A DNA stretch of 11,270 nt from Acidobacteriota bacterium (GTDB lineage: Bacteria > Acidobacteriota > Blastocatellia > Pyrinomonadales > Pyrinomonadaceae), in the NCBI GenBank assembly GCA_003222835.1, contig QHXE01000057.1:1-11270 (forward strand), given 5' to 3'. The notes under the pieces were generated by a model. The model saw only the letters and a list, made by a program, of their open reading frames with translations. It was not told the DNA's origin and made no database searches. Shown here in pieces: positions 1-6,480 of the stretch; within the stretch, counting starts at the first letter, position 1; each line of letters opens with the position of its first letter. The position numbers were made by a program, and so were the translations under genes.

Positions 1-101
1 TCTCCACGCCGTGATAGGAACCATGAGTAGTTTTCGCCTTAGTGTATGAAGGCGGCAAAAAAAAGACTTGCCAGTTGGCCATGAGGTGCCAACGCAAATG
101 G

Positions 102-164
102 GTTGTCTCTCTTTGAATGCGTATTCGTCGATGTTCGAACGAAGCATCCGAAACAAGAGACAAC
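102..164 (+). other. Inverted repeat, possible structured leader
   Basis: A 9-base arm at 102-110 (GTTGTCTCT) is perfectly complementary to 156-164 (AGAGACAAC). Between them lie smaller complementary pairs: TTCGT at 124-128 with ACGAA at 139-143, and GATG at 130-133 with CATC at 145-148. An independent 6-bp inverted repeat (74-79 with 88-93) lies just upstream. The structure ends 20 bases before the Shine-Dalgarno of the first gene, so it could be a folded leader or a leftover palindromic repeat. No known riboswitch class was recognised. Confidence 0.3.
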
Positions 165-193
165 GAGTCACTGACAAATGAACGGAGGACGAT

Positions 194-598
194 ATGGAAA
201 AGCTGATGAAAAAAGCAGCGATGACGTTGACCATTCTGGGTTTGTTACTTATTCCCCTCGCATCCCTTGCGGACGCCAATCTGAATGAATGGGTCGGGAG
301 GTGGTCGATGAATCATGACGGGCATGTGGGTACCCTGATAATTTCCGACTCGAAGATGGACTGCGGAGGGCCGGCTTGGTGCTCGCTGACGTTGAGATAT
401 ATCGACTCGGAAGGCGCCTCGTTCAGCGGAAACATCGACCGAATCGATGATCGGTGGCAGCATATGGTTTTCTTTATTAACTTCCGCGATAACCGTCAGA
501 AGTTCGACGCTTACATCTTCAGTTGGGACAAGAGCAAGCTAGCGGGAACGACGTATTGGGGCGGAAGAACCTTCGGACTCTATGCGATAAAGCGATAG
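194..598 (+). CDS. Small secreted protein, function unknown
   Basis: Encodes 134 residues. The N-terminus is a clear Sec signal peptide: Lys at 3, 6 and 7, then a hydrophobic core at about 9-22, with likely cleavage near residues 26-28 (LADA/N). The mature part of about 106 residues opens with a G-R-W motif and alternates hydrophobic and polar residues, has many Trp/Tyr/Phe and two cysteines (57 and 63) that could form a disulfide, and ends in an aromatic stretch (YWGGRTFGLYAIK). This looks like a small beta-barrel or calycin-like fold, which is an inference. GGAGG at 184-188 lies 5 bases before the ATG and supports this start; an ATG four codons later is less well placed. I do not recognise the family. 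It probably acts in the periplasm or outside the cell. No operon partner is evident, as the next gene starts 138 bp downstream. Confidence 0.8.
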   Translation: MEKLMKKAAMTLTILGLLLIPLASLADANLNEWVGRWSMNHDGHVGTLIISDSKMDCGGPAWCSLTLRYIDSEGASFSGNIDRIDDRWQHMVFFINFRDNRQKFDAYIFSWDKSKLAGTTYWGGRTFGLYAIKR

Positions 599-736
599 TT
601 CCCGGCAAAGCTCAAAGAAAGAGCGGCCACGAGCGCGGACAAGCCGATTAACGTGTCCAGCTTTGCGTTCGCTATTACACCACATCAAGACTGTTAACGG
701 GCTCAGAAGTGCCCCGCAACAAATCAGGAGTACAAG

Positions 737-1204
737 ATGAGTCAAACAAGAAACTCTGTTGATGATCAGGAACTCGCTCGCGAGGCAGCCAACCAGTACC
801 TTAATGCTCGAGGTCTCGCCTTTGAAGATGCCCGCCTTGGACTGAAATACATGTTGCTGCGTTTGAGCTTGCTGGGGCTGAGCACTGAAGATCAGAAACA
901 GTTGCGTAAACTCGCGCGGCTGGCTTTCGCCGATGAGGATGTCACGCCAGAGGCAGATCGAATAGAGAACCGAAAGACCGTGAGTCCGCTGGCCGTTGCG
1001 ATTGCCGGCATTGTCACTTCCGCGCCGGAGAAGAAGGCGGCGCTACTCGGCGCAGTCTTCGGAGCTTATGCCGGCCTGAGCGCGCCGGGTTCCAAATTCA
1101 CCCGTGGCATTCAGGCAGCCGTCGCCGGTGCGGTCACGCTTTCCACCAATGATTTCATCGCCCGGCAGCACGTCGAGATGAGCCACTTTCTGAAAGCGAA
1201 ATAA
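737..1204 (+). CDS. Hypothetical Ala/Gly-rich helical protein
   Basis: Encodes 155 residues of unknown function. The start is supported by AGGAG at 726-730, 6 bases before the ATG. Residues 10-66 look like amphipathic helices rich in Leu, Arg and Ala (EDARLGLKYMLLRLSLLGL). After a charged linker at 67-82, two weakly hydrophobic Ala/Gly-rich stretches (83-96 and about 101-115) and a third at 124-136 are separated by short polar turns. They could be membrane-associated hairpins, but they are short and interrupted, so a soluble helical bundle is equally possible. There is no signal peptide. The flanking spacers are non-coding, so the gene is probably transcribed alone. No catalytic motif is visible and I do not recognise the family. 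Confidence 0.75.
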   Translation: MSQTRNSVDDQELAREAANQYLNARGLAFEDARLGLKYMLLRLSLLGLSTEDQKQLRKLARLAFADEDVTPEADRIENRKTVSPLAVAIAGIVTSAPEKKAALLGAVFGAYAGLSAPGSKFTRGIQAAVAGAVTLSTNDFIARQHVEMSHFLKAK

Positions 1205-1515
1205 GCTAGATCACAGAGATCGTCGCACTGAGGCGGCGTGCGCAGCTACGAGCGCAGGATAAATCACCGCCGTATTTGATCTCCAAACGTCGAATCCGAT
1301 AGCCAACCGCCAACAGGACCAGCGCGTAACTCATCTCATCCTCACGATCCCGGACCCTGCTTGCGTCCGCATAATCGGCTTTGCTAAGATTCGTCTTCGT
1401 AATTATCGAGACGGACGAGTGGATTACTTGTCTGGTTCACATGTTTTGATAGGATGCTCCGGAAGACCTTCGTCATGAATCGAACATTTACTCGATTCAC
1501 ATTTTGATTGCCGAA

Positions 1516-1531
1516 CCCCGACAAGTCGGGG
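1516..1531. repeat. Short perfect hairpin
   Basis: CCCCGAC, then AA, then GTCGGGG form a 7-bp perfect inverted repeat. No T-tract follows on either strand, so it is not a standard intrinsic terminator. It is more likely one member of a dispersed palindromic repeat family. Confidence 0.5.
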
Positions 1532-1542
1532 CTGGCGGCGAA

Positions 1543-1615
1543 GGCGCTCCTATCGAATCCGATCTGAAAAGGCAATTAATAAATTCCTGGATTCGTAAAT
1601 CGTGAGAGGAGCGCC
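1543..1615. repeat. Two-part inverted repeat upstream of thrS
   Basis: Outer arms GGCGCTCCT (1543-1551) and AGGAGCGCC (1607-1615) are perfectly complementary over 9 bp. A second pair, CGAATCC (1554-1560) and GGATTCG (1589-1595), nests inside with a two-base step on one side and an 11-base bulge on the other. The apical part (1561-1588) is AT-rich. The arrangement could fold as RNA into a long bulged stem. It may be a regulatory leader element or a non-autonomous repeat. The CGCTCCT core also occurs in the palindromes about 150-230 bp downstream. Confidence 0.45.
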
Positions 1616-1662
1616 AATAACGCGGTCCTCCACGGCTCTGTTACTGGTTGCGGAAAGGGCTT

Positions 1663-1836
1663 GGCCCAGTAGGGGCCGGATGTATATAGACACCAAGCGC
1701 CTCAAGATTGCTAAGCTCCTTTAGGAGCGTAATGTGGGATCGGGTTTATTGAGCGCGAGGTTAGATGTCGCTCCTAAAGGAGCTTGACGTAATCATAAGA
1801 TTATCGGGCTATAAACATCTCGCTCCTAACGGAGCT
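1663..1836. repeat. Cluster of four REP-like palindromes before thrS
   Basis: Three related palindromes occur at 1715-1728 (GCTCCTTTAGGAGC), 1770-1783 (GCTCCTAAAGGAGC) and 1822-1835 (GCTCCTAACGGAGC). The first two are exact reverse complements of one another. A fourth, differently sequenced stem lies at 1663-1677 (GGCCC/GGGCC). The fourth stem is followed by GATGTATATAG, and the 1822 copy is preceded by CTATAAACATC, the near reverse complement of that tail, so the two outer members share a palindrome-plus-tail design in opposite orientations. This resembles REP elements moved by IS200-like (RAYT) transposases; the mechanism is inferred, as no transposase is in the window. Confidence 0.65.
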
Positions 1837-1903
1837 GAGTCGGTATCGCCTCCGGAACAGCCAGCCCACAAAACGATTTGAAGAGCGCGAAGTTTGGCAA
1901 GAA

Positions 1904-3919
1904 ATGAGTGAGATTAACGTACAACTCAAAGATGGCGCTGCCGTCCAGGTCTCGAGTTCCACAACTGTCGCCGAGGCTCTGAAAAGGCTGGATCGGGATC
2001 AGGCGAAACAGGCCTTGGCCGCTAAGGTAGGTGGGGAAGAGGTCGATCTGACCAGACAATTGGGTTCAGTTGGCCATCTGAGGAAGCGGACAGGATGGTT
2101 ACGCGATTCATTGTTACGTGATTCAGCCGTCCAGATAGAACCCATTCTTCCTGAGAAACCTGAAGGACTCGAAGTCCTGCGTCATTCGACCGCGCATCTG
2201 CTCGCGGCTGCGGTGCTCGAACTTTTTCCGGGGACGAAGCTGGGAATTGGGCCGGCATTGCTTGACGATCCGCGTTACGGATTTTTTTATGATGTCATCG
2301 CGCTGCGACCTTTGACCGAAGGCGATCTTCCGGTGATCGAAAAGAAGATGCGCGACATCGCAAAACGGAACATGCCTTATCGCCGTGACGAGATCTCCAA
2401 AGAAGAGGCACTGCGCATCTTTGCTGAACGCGACGAACCCTTGAAGTGTGAGCTGATCGACGAGAAGGCCGGCGAAACGGTCAGCGTTTATTACATCGAT
2501 GGTTCGCCATTCATCGATTTCTGTCTTGGACCGCACGTGCCAAACACGAATCGCTTGCGCGCGTTCAAGTTGTTGTCGCTGGCGGGCGCTTATTGGAAAG
2601 GCGACGCCGAACGGCCGCAGATGCAGCGCATCTATGGGACGGCTTTCTTCACGCAGGAAGAATTGGATGCGTGGTTGAAGCAGCGTGAAGAAGCCGAGAA
2701 GCGCGATCATCGGCGTCTCGGGCGCGAACTCGATCTGTTTTCGATTCAGGAACAGTATGGCCAGGGATTGGTCTTCTGGCATCCGAAGGGCGGCATCGTT
2801 CGGCAGCAGATGGAGGATTATCTGCGCGAAGAGTTGATTCGACGGAACTATAGCTTCGTCTACACGCCGCACATCGCGAAGCGCGAATTGTGGCAGTTGA
2901 GTGGACACGAGCAGAACTATGGCGACTCGATGTTTGCGCCGACGACGCTGGAGGAGACGGAGTTCCGTCTCAAGCCGATGAATTGTCCGTTTCATATTGG
3001 CATCTACAAATCACAGCAGCGTTCGTATCGTGATCTGCCGCAGCGTTACGCTGAGATGGGAACTGTCTATCGCGCGGAATTGTCGGGCACACTGCACGGA
3101 CTGATGCGCGTACGCGGATTCACGGTTGACGATGCGCACCTGTTTTGTACTCCGGAACAAATCCCGCGCGAGATCGATGATTGCGTGGACTTCGCTTATC
3201 AAGTCTTGAAGACGTTCGGCTTCGATAAAATCAAATTTGAACTTTCGGTGAAGGGAAGCGATACGAGCAAGTTGTATCTCGGTGCTGACGAGGAGTGGGA
3301 AAAAGCTGAGAAGGCGTTGGCGGCCGGACTCGATGCGCGTGGCATTCAATACGAGCGCATCGAAGGCGAAGCGGCATTCTATGGTCCGAAGATCGACTTC
3401 AAGATTGAAGACGCAATCGGGCGTTTGTGGCAACTCGGGACGGTGCAATGGGATTTCAATCTGCCCCAGCGCTTTGAACTGGAATACATCGGCGAAGACA
3501 ACAAGCCGCATCGCCCCGTGATGGTCCATCGAGCGCTGTTTGGCTCGATTGAGCGTTTCTTTGGCGTGTTGATCGAACATTACGCCGGCGCGTTTCCCCT
3601 TTGGCTGGCGCCGGTGCAAGTTGCGGTGTTGCCGATTACGGATCGCATCAACGAATATGCCGAGAGCGTCTCGAAGGAATTGCGCGCCGCGGGTTTGCGG
3701 GTTGAAGTAAACAGACGCAATGACAAGATTGGCGCCAAGATTCGTGACGCCCAGTTGCAGAAGATTCCTTTTATGCTAGTGCTTGGCGACCGCGAAATGG
3801 CGGAAGGCAAGGTCGCGGTGCGTGAGAGAAGTAAGGGTGATCTAGGCGCGATGCCGCTGAATGAATTCAAGGAGTTAGCGCAGCGTTTAGTTGAATCGCG
3901 AGCGCTGACGAACACGTAG
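1904..3919 (+). CDS. thrS: Threonyl-tRNA synthetase
   Basis: Cytosolic class II synthetase that attaches threonine to tRNA-Thr and hydrolyses mischarged Ser-tRNA-Thr. The 671 residues are close to normal length. Order: TGS domain about 1-65; editing domain about 90-250 with the metal-type residues H94 and H98 and a second pair C207/H211 (FCLGPH); class II catalytic core about 280-565; anticodon-binding domain about 570-665. Three expected zinc ligands are visible: C361 (PMNCPFH), H412 (DDAHLF) and H542 (MVHRA). Motif 2 arginine lies in TVYRAELSG near 390. One variation is FTVDDAH at 406-412, where the well-studied enzymes have FTQDDAH. The ATG at 1904 aligns with usual N-termini, but I see no strong Shine-Dalgarno before it. 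It heads the cluster, and infC begins 91 bases after its stop. Confidence 0.97.
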   Translation: MSEINVQLKDGAAVQVSSSTTVAEALKRLDRDQAKQALAAKVGGEEVDLTRQLGSVGHLRKRTGWLRDSLLRDSAVQIEPILPEKPEGLEVLRHSTAHLLAAAVLELFPGTKLGIGPALLDDPRYGFFYDVIALRPLTEGDLPVIEKKMRDIAKRNMPYRRDEISKEEALRIFAERDEPLKCELIDEKAGETVSVYYIDGSPFIDFCLGPHVPNTNRLRAFKLLSLAGAYWKGDAERPQMQRIYGTAFFTQEELDAWLKQREEAEKRDHRRLGRELDLFSIQEQYGQGLVFWHPKGGIVRQQMEDYLREELIRRNYSFVYTPHIAKRELWQLSGHEQNYGDSMFAPTTLEETEFRLKPMNCPFHIGIYKSQQRSYRDLPQRYAEMGTVYRAELSGTLHGLMRVRGFTVDDAHLFCTPEQIPREIDDCVDFAYQVLKTFGFDKIKFELSVKGSDTSKLYLGADEEWEKAEKALAAGLDARGIQYERIEGEAAFYGPKIDFKIEDAIGRLWQLGTVQWDFNLPQRFELEYIGEDNKPHRPVMVHRALFGSIERFFGVLIEHYAGAFPLWLAPVQVAVLPITDRINEYAESVSKELRAAGLRVEVNRRNDKIGAKIRDAQLQKIPFMLVLGDREMAEGKVAVRERSKGDLGAMPLNEFKELAQRLVESRALTNT

Positions 3920-3993
3920 TTTCAGGTTTCAAGTTTCAGGTTTCAGGTTCCATAGGCGAACTTGAAACTTGAAACCTTGAACCTGAAACCTTA
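3919..3993. repeat. Heptameric tandem repeats forming an inverted pair
   Basis: Two tandem arrays with a 7-bp period face each other. Positions 3919-3953 hold five units close to GTTTCAG, starting inside the thrS stop codon. Positions 3959-3993 hold five units close to AACTTGA or AACCTGA. The second array is largely the reverse complement of the first, so the transcript could form a stem of about 30 bp with small bulges and a very short loop. It ends 3-4 bases before the infC Shine-Dalgarno. It could partly terminate transcription, affect infC translation, or be neutral. Confidence 0.75.
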
Positions 3994-3995
3994 AC

Positions 3996-4013
3996 TAAGG
4001 AGGTGCAGCAATA
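3996..4013 (+). promoter_or_regulatory. Perfect Shine-Dalgarno plus ATA start of infC
   Basis: TAAGGAGGT at 3996-4004 is a 9-base perfect complement to the usual 16S rRNA 3' end. Its first three bases are also the in-frame TAA stop that bounds the infC reading frame. GGAGG (3999-4003) lies 7 bases before the ATA codon at 4011-4013. From that stop to the GTG at 4062 the codons include no ATG, GTG or TTG, so ATA is the only near-start codon at proper spacing. A non-canonical start on infC fits the known discrimination by IF3 against such starts, which gives autoregulation in Escherichia coli (AUU). Confidence 0.8.
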
Positions 4014-4688
4014 GCTACAGGTTTTCGAGGCCGCGGTCGTCCCGATTTTCGCGGCGCGCCCGTGACAAGAATTAACGAACGGATTCGCGTGCCTCAGGTG
4101 CGCGTGATCACCGATGACGGCGAACAGTTCGGCGTCATGGATACGCGAGACGCGGTTCGCCTCGCTCGCGACAGGGGAATGGACCTGGTGGAAGTCGCGC
4201 CCAATGCGGAGCCGCCCGTTTGCAAGATCGTTGACTTTGGCAAGTTCCAGTACGAGGCCAAAAAGAAGGCGAACGAGGCCAAGAAGAAACAGGTCGTCAT
4301 CACAGTCAAAGAAGTCAAGTTTCGTCCGGGCACCGATGAGCACGATTACAGCTATCGCATGAAGCACGCGCGCGAGTGGCTAACGGATGGAGACAAGGTC
4401 AAAGCGACGATTTGGTTTCGCGGACGAGAGATGACGCACCGCGAGTTGGGCGCGCGCATTCTGGAGAAGCTCGAAAAAGACTTGCTGGACGTTGCTGAAG
4501 TAGAGATGCGGCCTCGCATGGAAGGCAACCAGATGTTTACGATCTTCGGGCCCAAGCGGCATAAGAAAGCAGAAGGCAGTAAGCAGGAGGCAGAGGGCAG
4601 GAGGCGAGAAGCAGGAGGCGCGAGACAGGAGGCGCAAACGAAGCAGCCGGGGCCCGGAGACAGTAGTCAGAAACCCAGTCCCTCTTGA
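4011..4688 (+). CDS. infC: Translation initiation factor IF-3, ATA start
   Basis: IF3 binds the 30S subunit, keeps it free of 50S and checks start codon and initiator tRNA. From ATA it gives 225 residues. A short Arg/Gly-rich leader ([13 protein letters not shown]) precedes the conserved RINERIR start at about 20. The N-domain covers about 20-90 and includes DLVEVAP and [11 protein letters not shown], a Lys-rich linker follows ([11 protein letters not shown]), and the C-domain covers about 97-183 ([33 protein letters not shown]). An alternative GTG at 4062 gives 208 residues but has no Shine-Dalgarno and lies just before RINERIR. The final 42 residues (184-225) are a low-complexity Gly/Glu/Arg/Gln tail, absent from usual IF3, and are largely encoded by a heptameric DNA repeat. 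The gene sits in the usual order before rpmI and rplT. Confidence 0.95.
   Translation: MATGFRGRGRPDFRGAPVTRINERIRVPQVRVITDDGEQFGVMDTRDAVRLARDRGMDLVEVAPNAEPPVCKIVDFGKFQYEAKKKANEAKKKQVVITVKEVKFRPGTDEHDYSYRMKHAREWLTDGDKVKATIWFRGREMTHRELGARILEKLEKDLLDVAEVEMRPRMEGNQMFTIFGPKRHKKAEGSKQEAEGRRREAGGARQEAQTKQPGPGDSSQKPSPS
4569..4638. repeat. Heptameric tandem repeat inside infC
   Basis: Ten consecutive 7-base units fill this stretch. Alternate units are most alike: GCAGGAG recurs at 4583, 4597 and 4611, with ACAGGAG at 4625 and GCAGAAG at 4569, giving a 14-bp higher period. Because 7 and 14 are not multiples of 3, translation passes through all three phases and yields the mixed [20 protein letters not shown] tail. 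It lies wholly past the conserved IF3 C-domain. Confidence 0.85.
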
Positions 4689-4694
4689 CGCATT

Positions 4695-4730
4695 GTCCAC
4701 CTAGTCCATTTTGACCACGTCGTCCAGTTT
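4695..4730. repeat. Nonameric tandem repeat in infC-rpmI spacer
   Basis: Four 9-base units begin GTCCA or GACCA: GTCCACCTA at 4695, GTCCATTTT at 4704, GACCACGTC at 4713 and GTCCAGTTT at 4722. The array starts 6 bases after the infC stop. It is degenerate, and no terminator is associated with it. Confidence 0.6.
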
Positions 4731-4794
4731 CTTTGAGGACCTGGAAAACGATCTCAAATTTAAGATCACAATCGATCTCAATCAAGGAGTAATC

Positions 4795-4998
4795 ATGCCA
4801 AAACTAAAAACCCACAAAGGCGCGGCGAAACGCTTTCGTTTGACGGCCTCGGGCAAAATTAAGCGCGGGCACTCGCATGCGCGACACATCTTGACGAAGA
4901 AGACGAACAAACGAAAGCGGCTTTTGGATATCGATGCGCTGGTTGCGGACGGTGATCAGAAGCGGGTCGAGCGAATGCTGCCTTATGGGAGAGATTAA
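4795..4998 (+). CDS. rpmI: 50S ribosomal protein L35
   Basis: A small basic large-subunit protein of 67 residues, near the usual 64-66. It has the family N-terminus [23 protein letters not shown], then [17 protein letters not shown], typical of the conserved rRNA-binding core. The frame is open further upstream to 4711, but the ATG at 4795 is chosen because the L35 family starts with MPK and because AAGGAG at 4784-4789 lies 5 bases before it. It belongs to the infC-rpmI-rplT operon, in which L20 commonly represses translation in other bacteria. I could not identify an L20-binding structure in the leader here. Confidence 0.97.
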   Translation: MPKLKTHKGAAKRFRLTASGKIKRGHSHARHILTKKTNKRKRLLDIDALVADGDQKRVERMLPYGRD

Positions 4999-5003
4999 GA
5001 ATT

Positions 5004-5100
5004 CATGTGGGACAAACTTCAGTTTGTCGCTGACCCGCCGCGATCAAAACCGGCGGTCGTTTAATTAAGAGATTCGACAAACTGAAGTTTGTCGGACATG
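5004..5100. repeat. REP-like inverted repeat pair between rpmI and rplT
   Basis: The 26-base arms at 5004-5029 and 5075-5100 are reverse complements except for two adjacent mismatches. Each arm is itself palindromic around GACAAACT and AGTTTGTC, so the element can fold as two small hairpins or one long one. The middle adds GACCCGCCG (5032-5040) opposite CGGCGGTC (5051-5058). This two-copies-in-opposite-orientation design matches REP doublets (BIMEs). It fills almost the whole spacer and ends 4 bases before the rplT Shine-Dalgarno region. Confidence 0.8.
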
Positions 5101-5117
5101 CAGGAAAGGAAGCAATC

Positions 5118-5501
5118 ATGCCAAGAGCAAAGCGTGGAAATAAGCGTCTCGAGCGGCGCAAGAAAATTCTTAAATTAGCTAAAGGTTATCGCGGTACTAA
5201 ATCCAAACTTTATCGCTCGGCGAAAGAATCGGTCGAACGCGGATTGAACTTCGCTTACACCGGACGGAAACTGAAAAAGCGGGACTTTCGTTCGCTTTGG
5301 ATTGTGCGCATCGGCGCCGCTGCGCGGCTGAACAGTCTGAACTATTCACAGTTCATGCACGGATTGAAGTTGGCGGGAATCGAACTCGATCGAAAGATTC
5401 TGGCCGACTTTGCTGTTAAGCAGCCGGAAGCTTTTGCGGAACTGGCGACGCAGGCCAAGAAGGCTTTGGAGGACAAACCTCAGGCGCGAGCCGCAGCGTA
5501 G
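5118..5501 (+). CDS. rplT: 50S ribosomal protein L20
   Basis: Primary 23S rRNA-binding protein required early in 50S assembly. The 127 residues compare with about 117-120 usually; the excess is a short Ala-rich tail (about 118-127, [10 protein letters not shown]). Conserved stretches include MPRAKRG at the start, [21 protein letters not shown] at 17-37, [18 protein letters not shown] at about 53-70 and [17 protein letters not shown] at about 83-99. The highly basic N-terminal half fits its extended rRNA-binding arm. AAAGGA at 5105-5110 precedes the ATG by 7 bases. The spacer after rpmI carries a REP-like element, which is unusual for such tightly linked genes. Confidence 0.97.
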   Translation: MPRAKRGNKRLERRKKILKLAKGYRGTKSKLYRSAKESVERGLNFAYTGRKLKKRDFRSLWIVRIGAAARLNSLNYSQFMHGLKLAGIELDRKILADFAVKQPEAFAELATQAKKALEDKPQARAAA

Positions 5502-5545
5502 CTTGGAATGGTCAACACGGCACAATCTCTTGAAAGGAATAAACT

Positions 5546-6238
5546 ATGAAACCCGCTACCAAGGCTCTCGTTCGTATGCAAGTTGCGGTACTGGCGTTTT
5601 TGTTCGCACCGCTGACCATATCGGCTCAGGGTCCGAACCCCCCGCAAAAAGCGCCTGCGTCATTAACCGGAAAGTATCAGGGCACGGCGAAGGCTCCCGG
5701 AGGCGACATGGCCATGACGCTGGAGATCGTCGAGGAAGCTGGAAAGTTCTCGGGTACCGTTACGACACCTCACGGCAATTTCAAAGTCATCAAAGGCCAG
5801 AATGCTGATGGCTTGTTGACTCTCGATGCTGAAGGCAATGGAAGCACAGGCAAGTTTTCGCTGCGAGTGAAGGATGACAGACTTGTCGGAGACTTGACGG
5901 TGGACGGAAAGACGGGATCGGTCGATCTCCGGAGAGTCGCGAAGGATGAAATATCTGGTGAATGGGATGCGGCTGCCGACGCTCAAGGTCAGCCTTTTCC
6001 ATTTACCCTCACGCTAAAGGTTGAGGGCGAAAAGGTGACCGGAAGCAGTAGTTCGCAGCTCGGCAGCTCAACGATCTCATCCGGGAACTGGAAAGATGGC
6101 AAGCTGGCTCTGGTGCTTGAATCAGGGAATGGGCAGATTGCCTTAATGGCGACCTTGGATAATGGAAAGCTGGTTGGGGATTACGATTTCGCCGGGCAGT
6201 TCTCAGGAAAATGGGCCGCAGTCAAGAAGAAACCCTAG
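5546..6238 (+). CDS. Secreted protein with two similar beta-rich domains
   Basis: Encodes 230 residues of unknown function. A signal peptide is clear: basic start, hydrophobic core at about 12-25, likely cleavage after SAQ or SAQG near 28-29, then a Pro-rich spacer (30-38). The rest appears to be two copies of one domain: about 40-131 and 137-226. Each opens with LTGKYQG or ISGEWDA, has an amphipathic strand (MTLEIVEEAGKFSGT against FTLTLKVEGEKVTGS), a DGLLTL or DGKLAL strand and a DDRLVGDLTVDG or NGKLVGDYDFAG strand, and closes with a basic or Gly/Trp strand. This suggests tandem small beta-barrels acting in the periplasm or outside. AAAGGA at 5533-5538 lies 7 bases before the ATG. It starts 44 bases after rplT and may be co-transcribed with it, though no link to translation is apparent. 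Confidence 0.85.
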   Translation: MKPATKALVRMQVAVLAFLFAPLTISAQGPNPPQKAPASLTGKYQGTAKAPGGDMAMTLEIVEEAGKFSGTVTTPHGNFKVIKGQNADGLLTLDAEGNGSTGKFSLRVKDDRLVGDLTVDGKTGSVDLRRVAKDEISGEWDAAADAQGQPFPFTLTLKVEGEKVTGSSSSQLGSSTISSGNWKDGKLALVLESGNGQIALMATLDNGKLVGDYDFAGQFSGKWAAVKKKP

Positions 6239-6263
6239 CCAGGATCGCGACCACGTTGATTTA

Positions 6264-6462
6264 GTCCGCGCAGCGGACGAACGAGAGTAGCCCACTTATT
6301 CATCGGTGGGATCAAGGACATGTTTGTTGATGTGAGTCCGCGAAGCGGACGACAGAATTCGCGGAGAACGTCTGTCGCCCGTTTCACGGGCTTTTGAATA
6401 TTAATTGCAACTTTCACCCAGACTGAAGTGCTGGGCTAATCTCGGTCGTCCGCTTCGCGGAC
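6264..6462. repeat. Three GTCCGC palindromes before pheS
   Basis: Copies lie at 6264-6278 (GTCCGCGCAGCGGAC), 6336-6350 (GTCCGCGAAGCGGAC) and 6448-6462 (GTCCGCTTCGCGGAC). Each has a 6-bp stem and a 3-base loop. The second and third are perfect reverse complements over 18 bases (6336-6353 with 6445-6462). They resemble a REP-type family distinct from the others in the window. The last copy ends 18 bases before the pheS ATG, in the place where a ribosome binding site would be expected. Confidence 0.7.
6377..6395 (+). terminator. Candidate intrinsic terminator before pheS
   Basis: GCCCGT, loop TTC, then ACGGGC form a 6-bp GC-rich stem followed directly by TTTT and an AT-rich stretch. The position, about 140 bases after the secreted-protein gene and 85 before pheS, would separate the rplT unit from pheS. 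The T-tract is short, so termination may be partial, and the hairpin could also be another dispersed palindrome. Confidence 0.45.
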
Positions 6463-6480
6463 GCTCGCGAAAGCTCCGTC

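Larger units (their letters stand above)
1205..1903. other. Long non-coding gap upstream of thrS
   Basis: About 700 bases contain no convincing gene. The first 300 bases show nothing I can identify. From about 1516 onward the gap holds a short hairpin, a large two-part inverted repeat and a cluster of four small palindromes, each listed separately. A thrS promoter must lie here or further upstream, but I cannot place a convincing -35/-10 pair. I see no T-box leader: there is no recognisable specifier loop, antiterminator or terminator before thrS. Confidence 0.6.

Noticed and set aside
36..66. Hairpin CGCCTT/AAGGCG next to an A-tract, considered as a terminator
   Set aside because: On the + strand A residues follow the stem, and on the - strand the T-tract comes before the stem, so neither strand has the required stem then T-tract order.
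1384..1575. 63-residue reading frame on the - strand in the gap before thrS
   Set aside because: It overlaps the hairpin and inverted repeat, has no visible ribosome binding site or recognisable family, and its composition is unremarkable for chance.
1205..1903. T-box riboswitch before thrS
   Set aside because: I could not find the conserved T-box antiterminator sequence or a terminator just before thrS.
2123..2995. 290-residue reading frame on the - strand
   Set aside because: It lies wholly within thrS, whose protein is complete and conserved; it is an antisense shadow.
3011..3619. 202-residue reading frame on the - strand
   Set aside because: Antisense to the catalytic core of thrS, with no protein family features of its own.
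4711..4794. N-terminal extension of rpmI
   Set aside because: The frame is open, but L35 begins with MPK at 4795, where a good Shine-Dalgarno is found; the extension overlaps the nonameric repeat.
5410..5808. 132-residue + strand reading frame across the rplT end and the secreted-protein start
   Set aside because: It is out of frame with two well-supported genes and shows no coding features.
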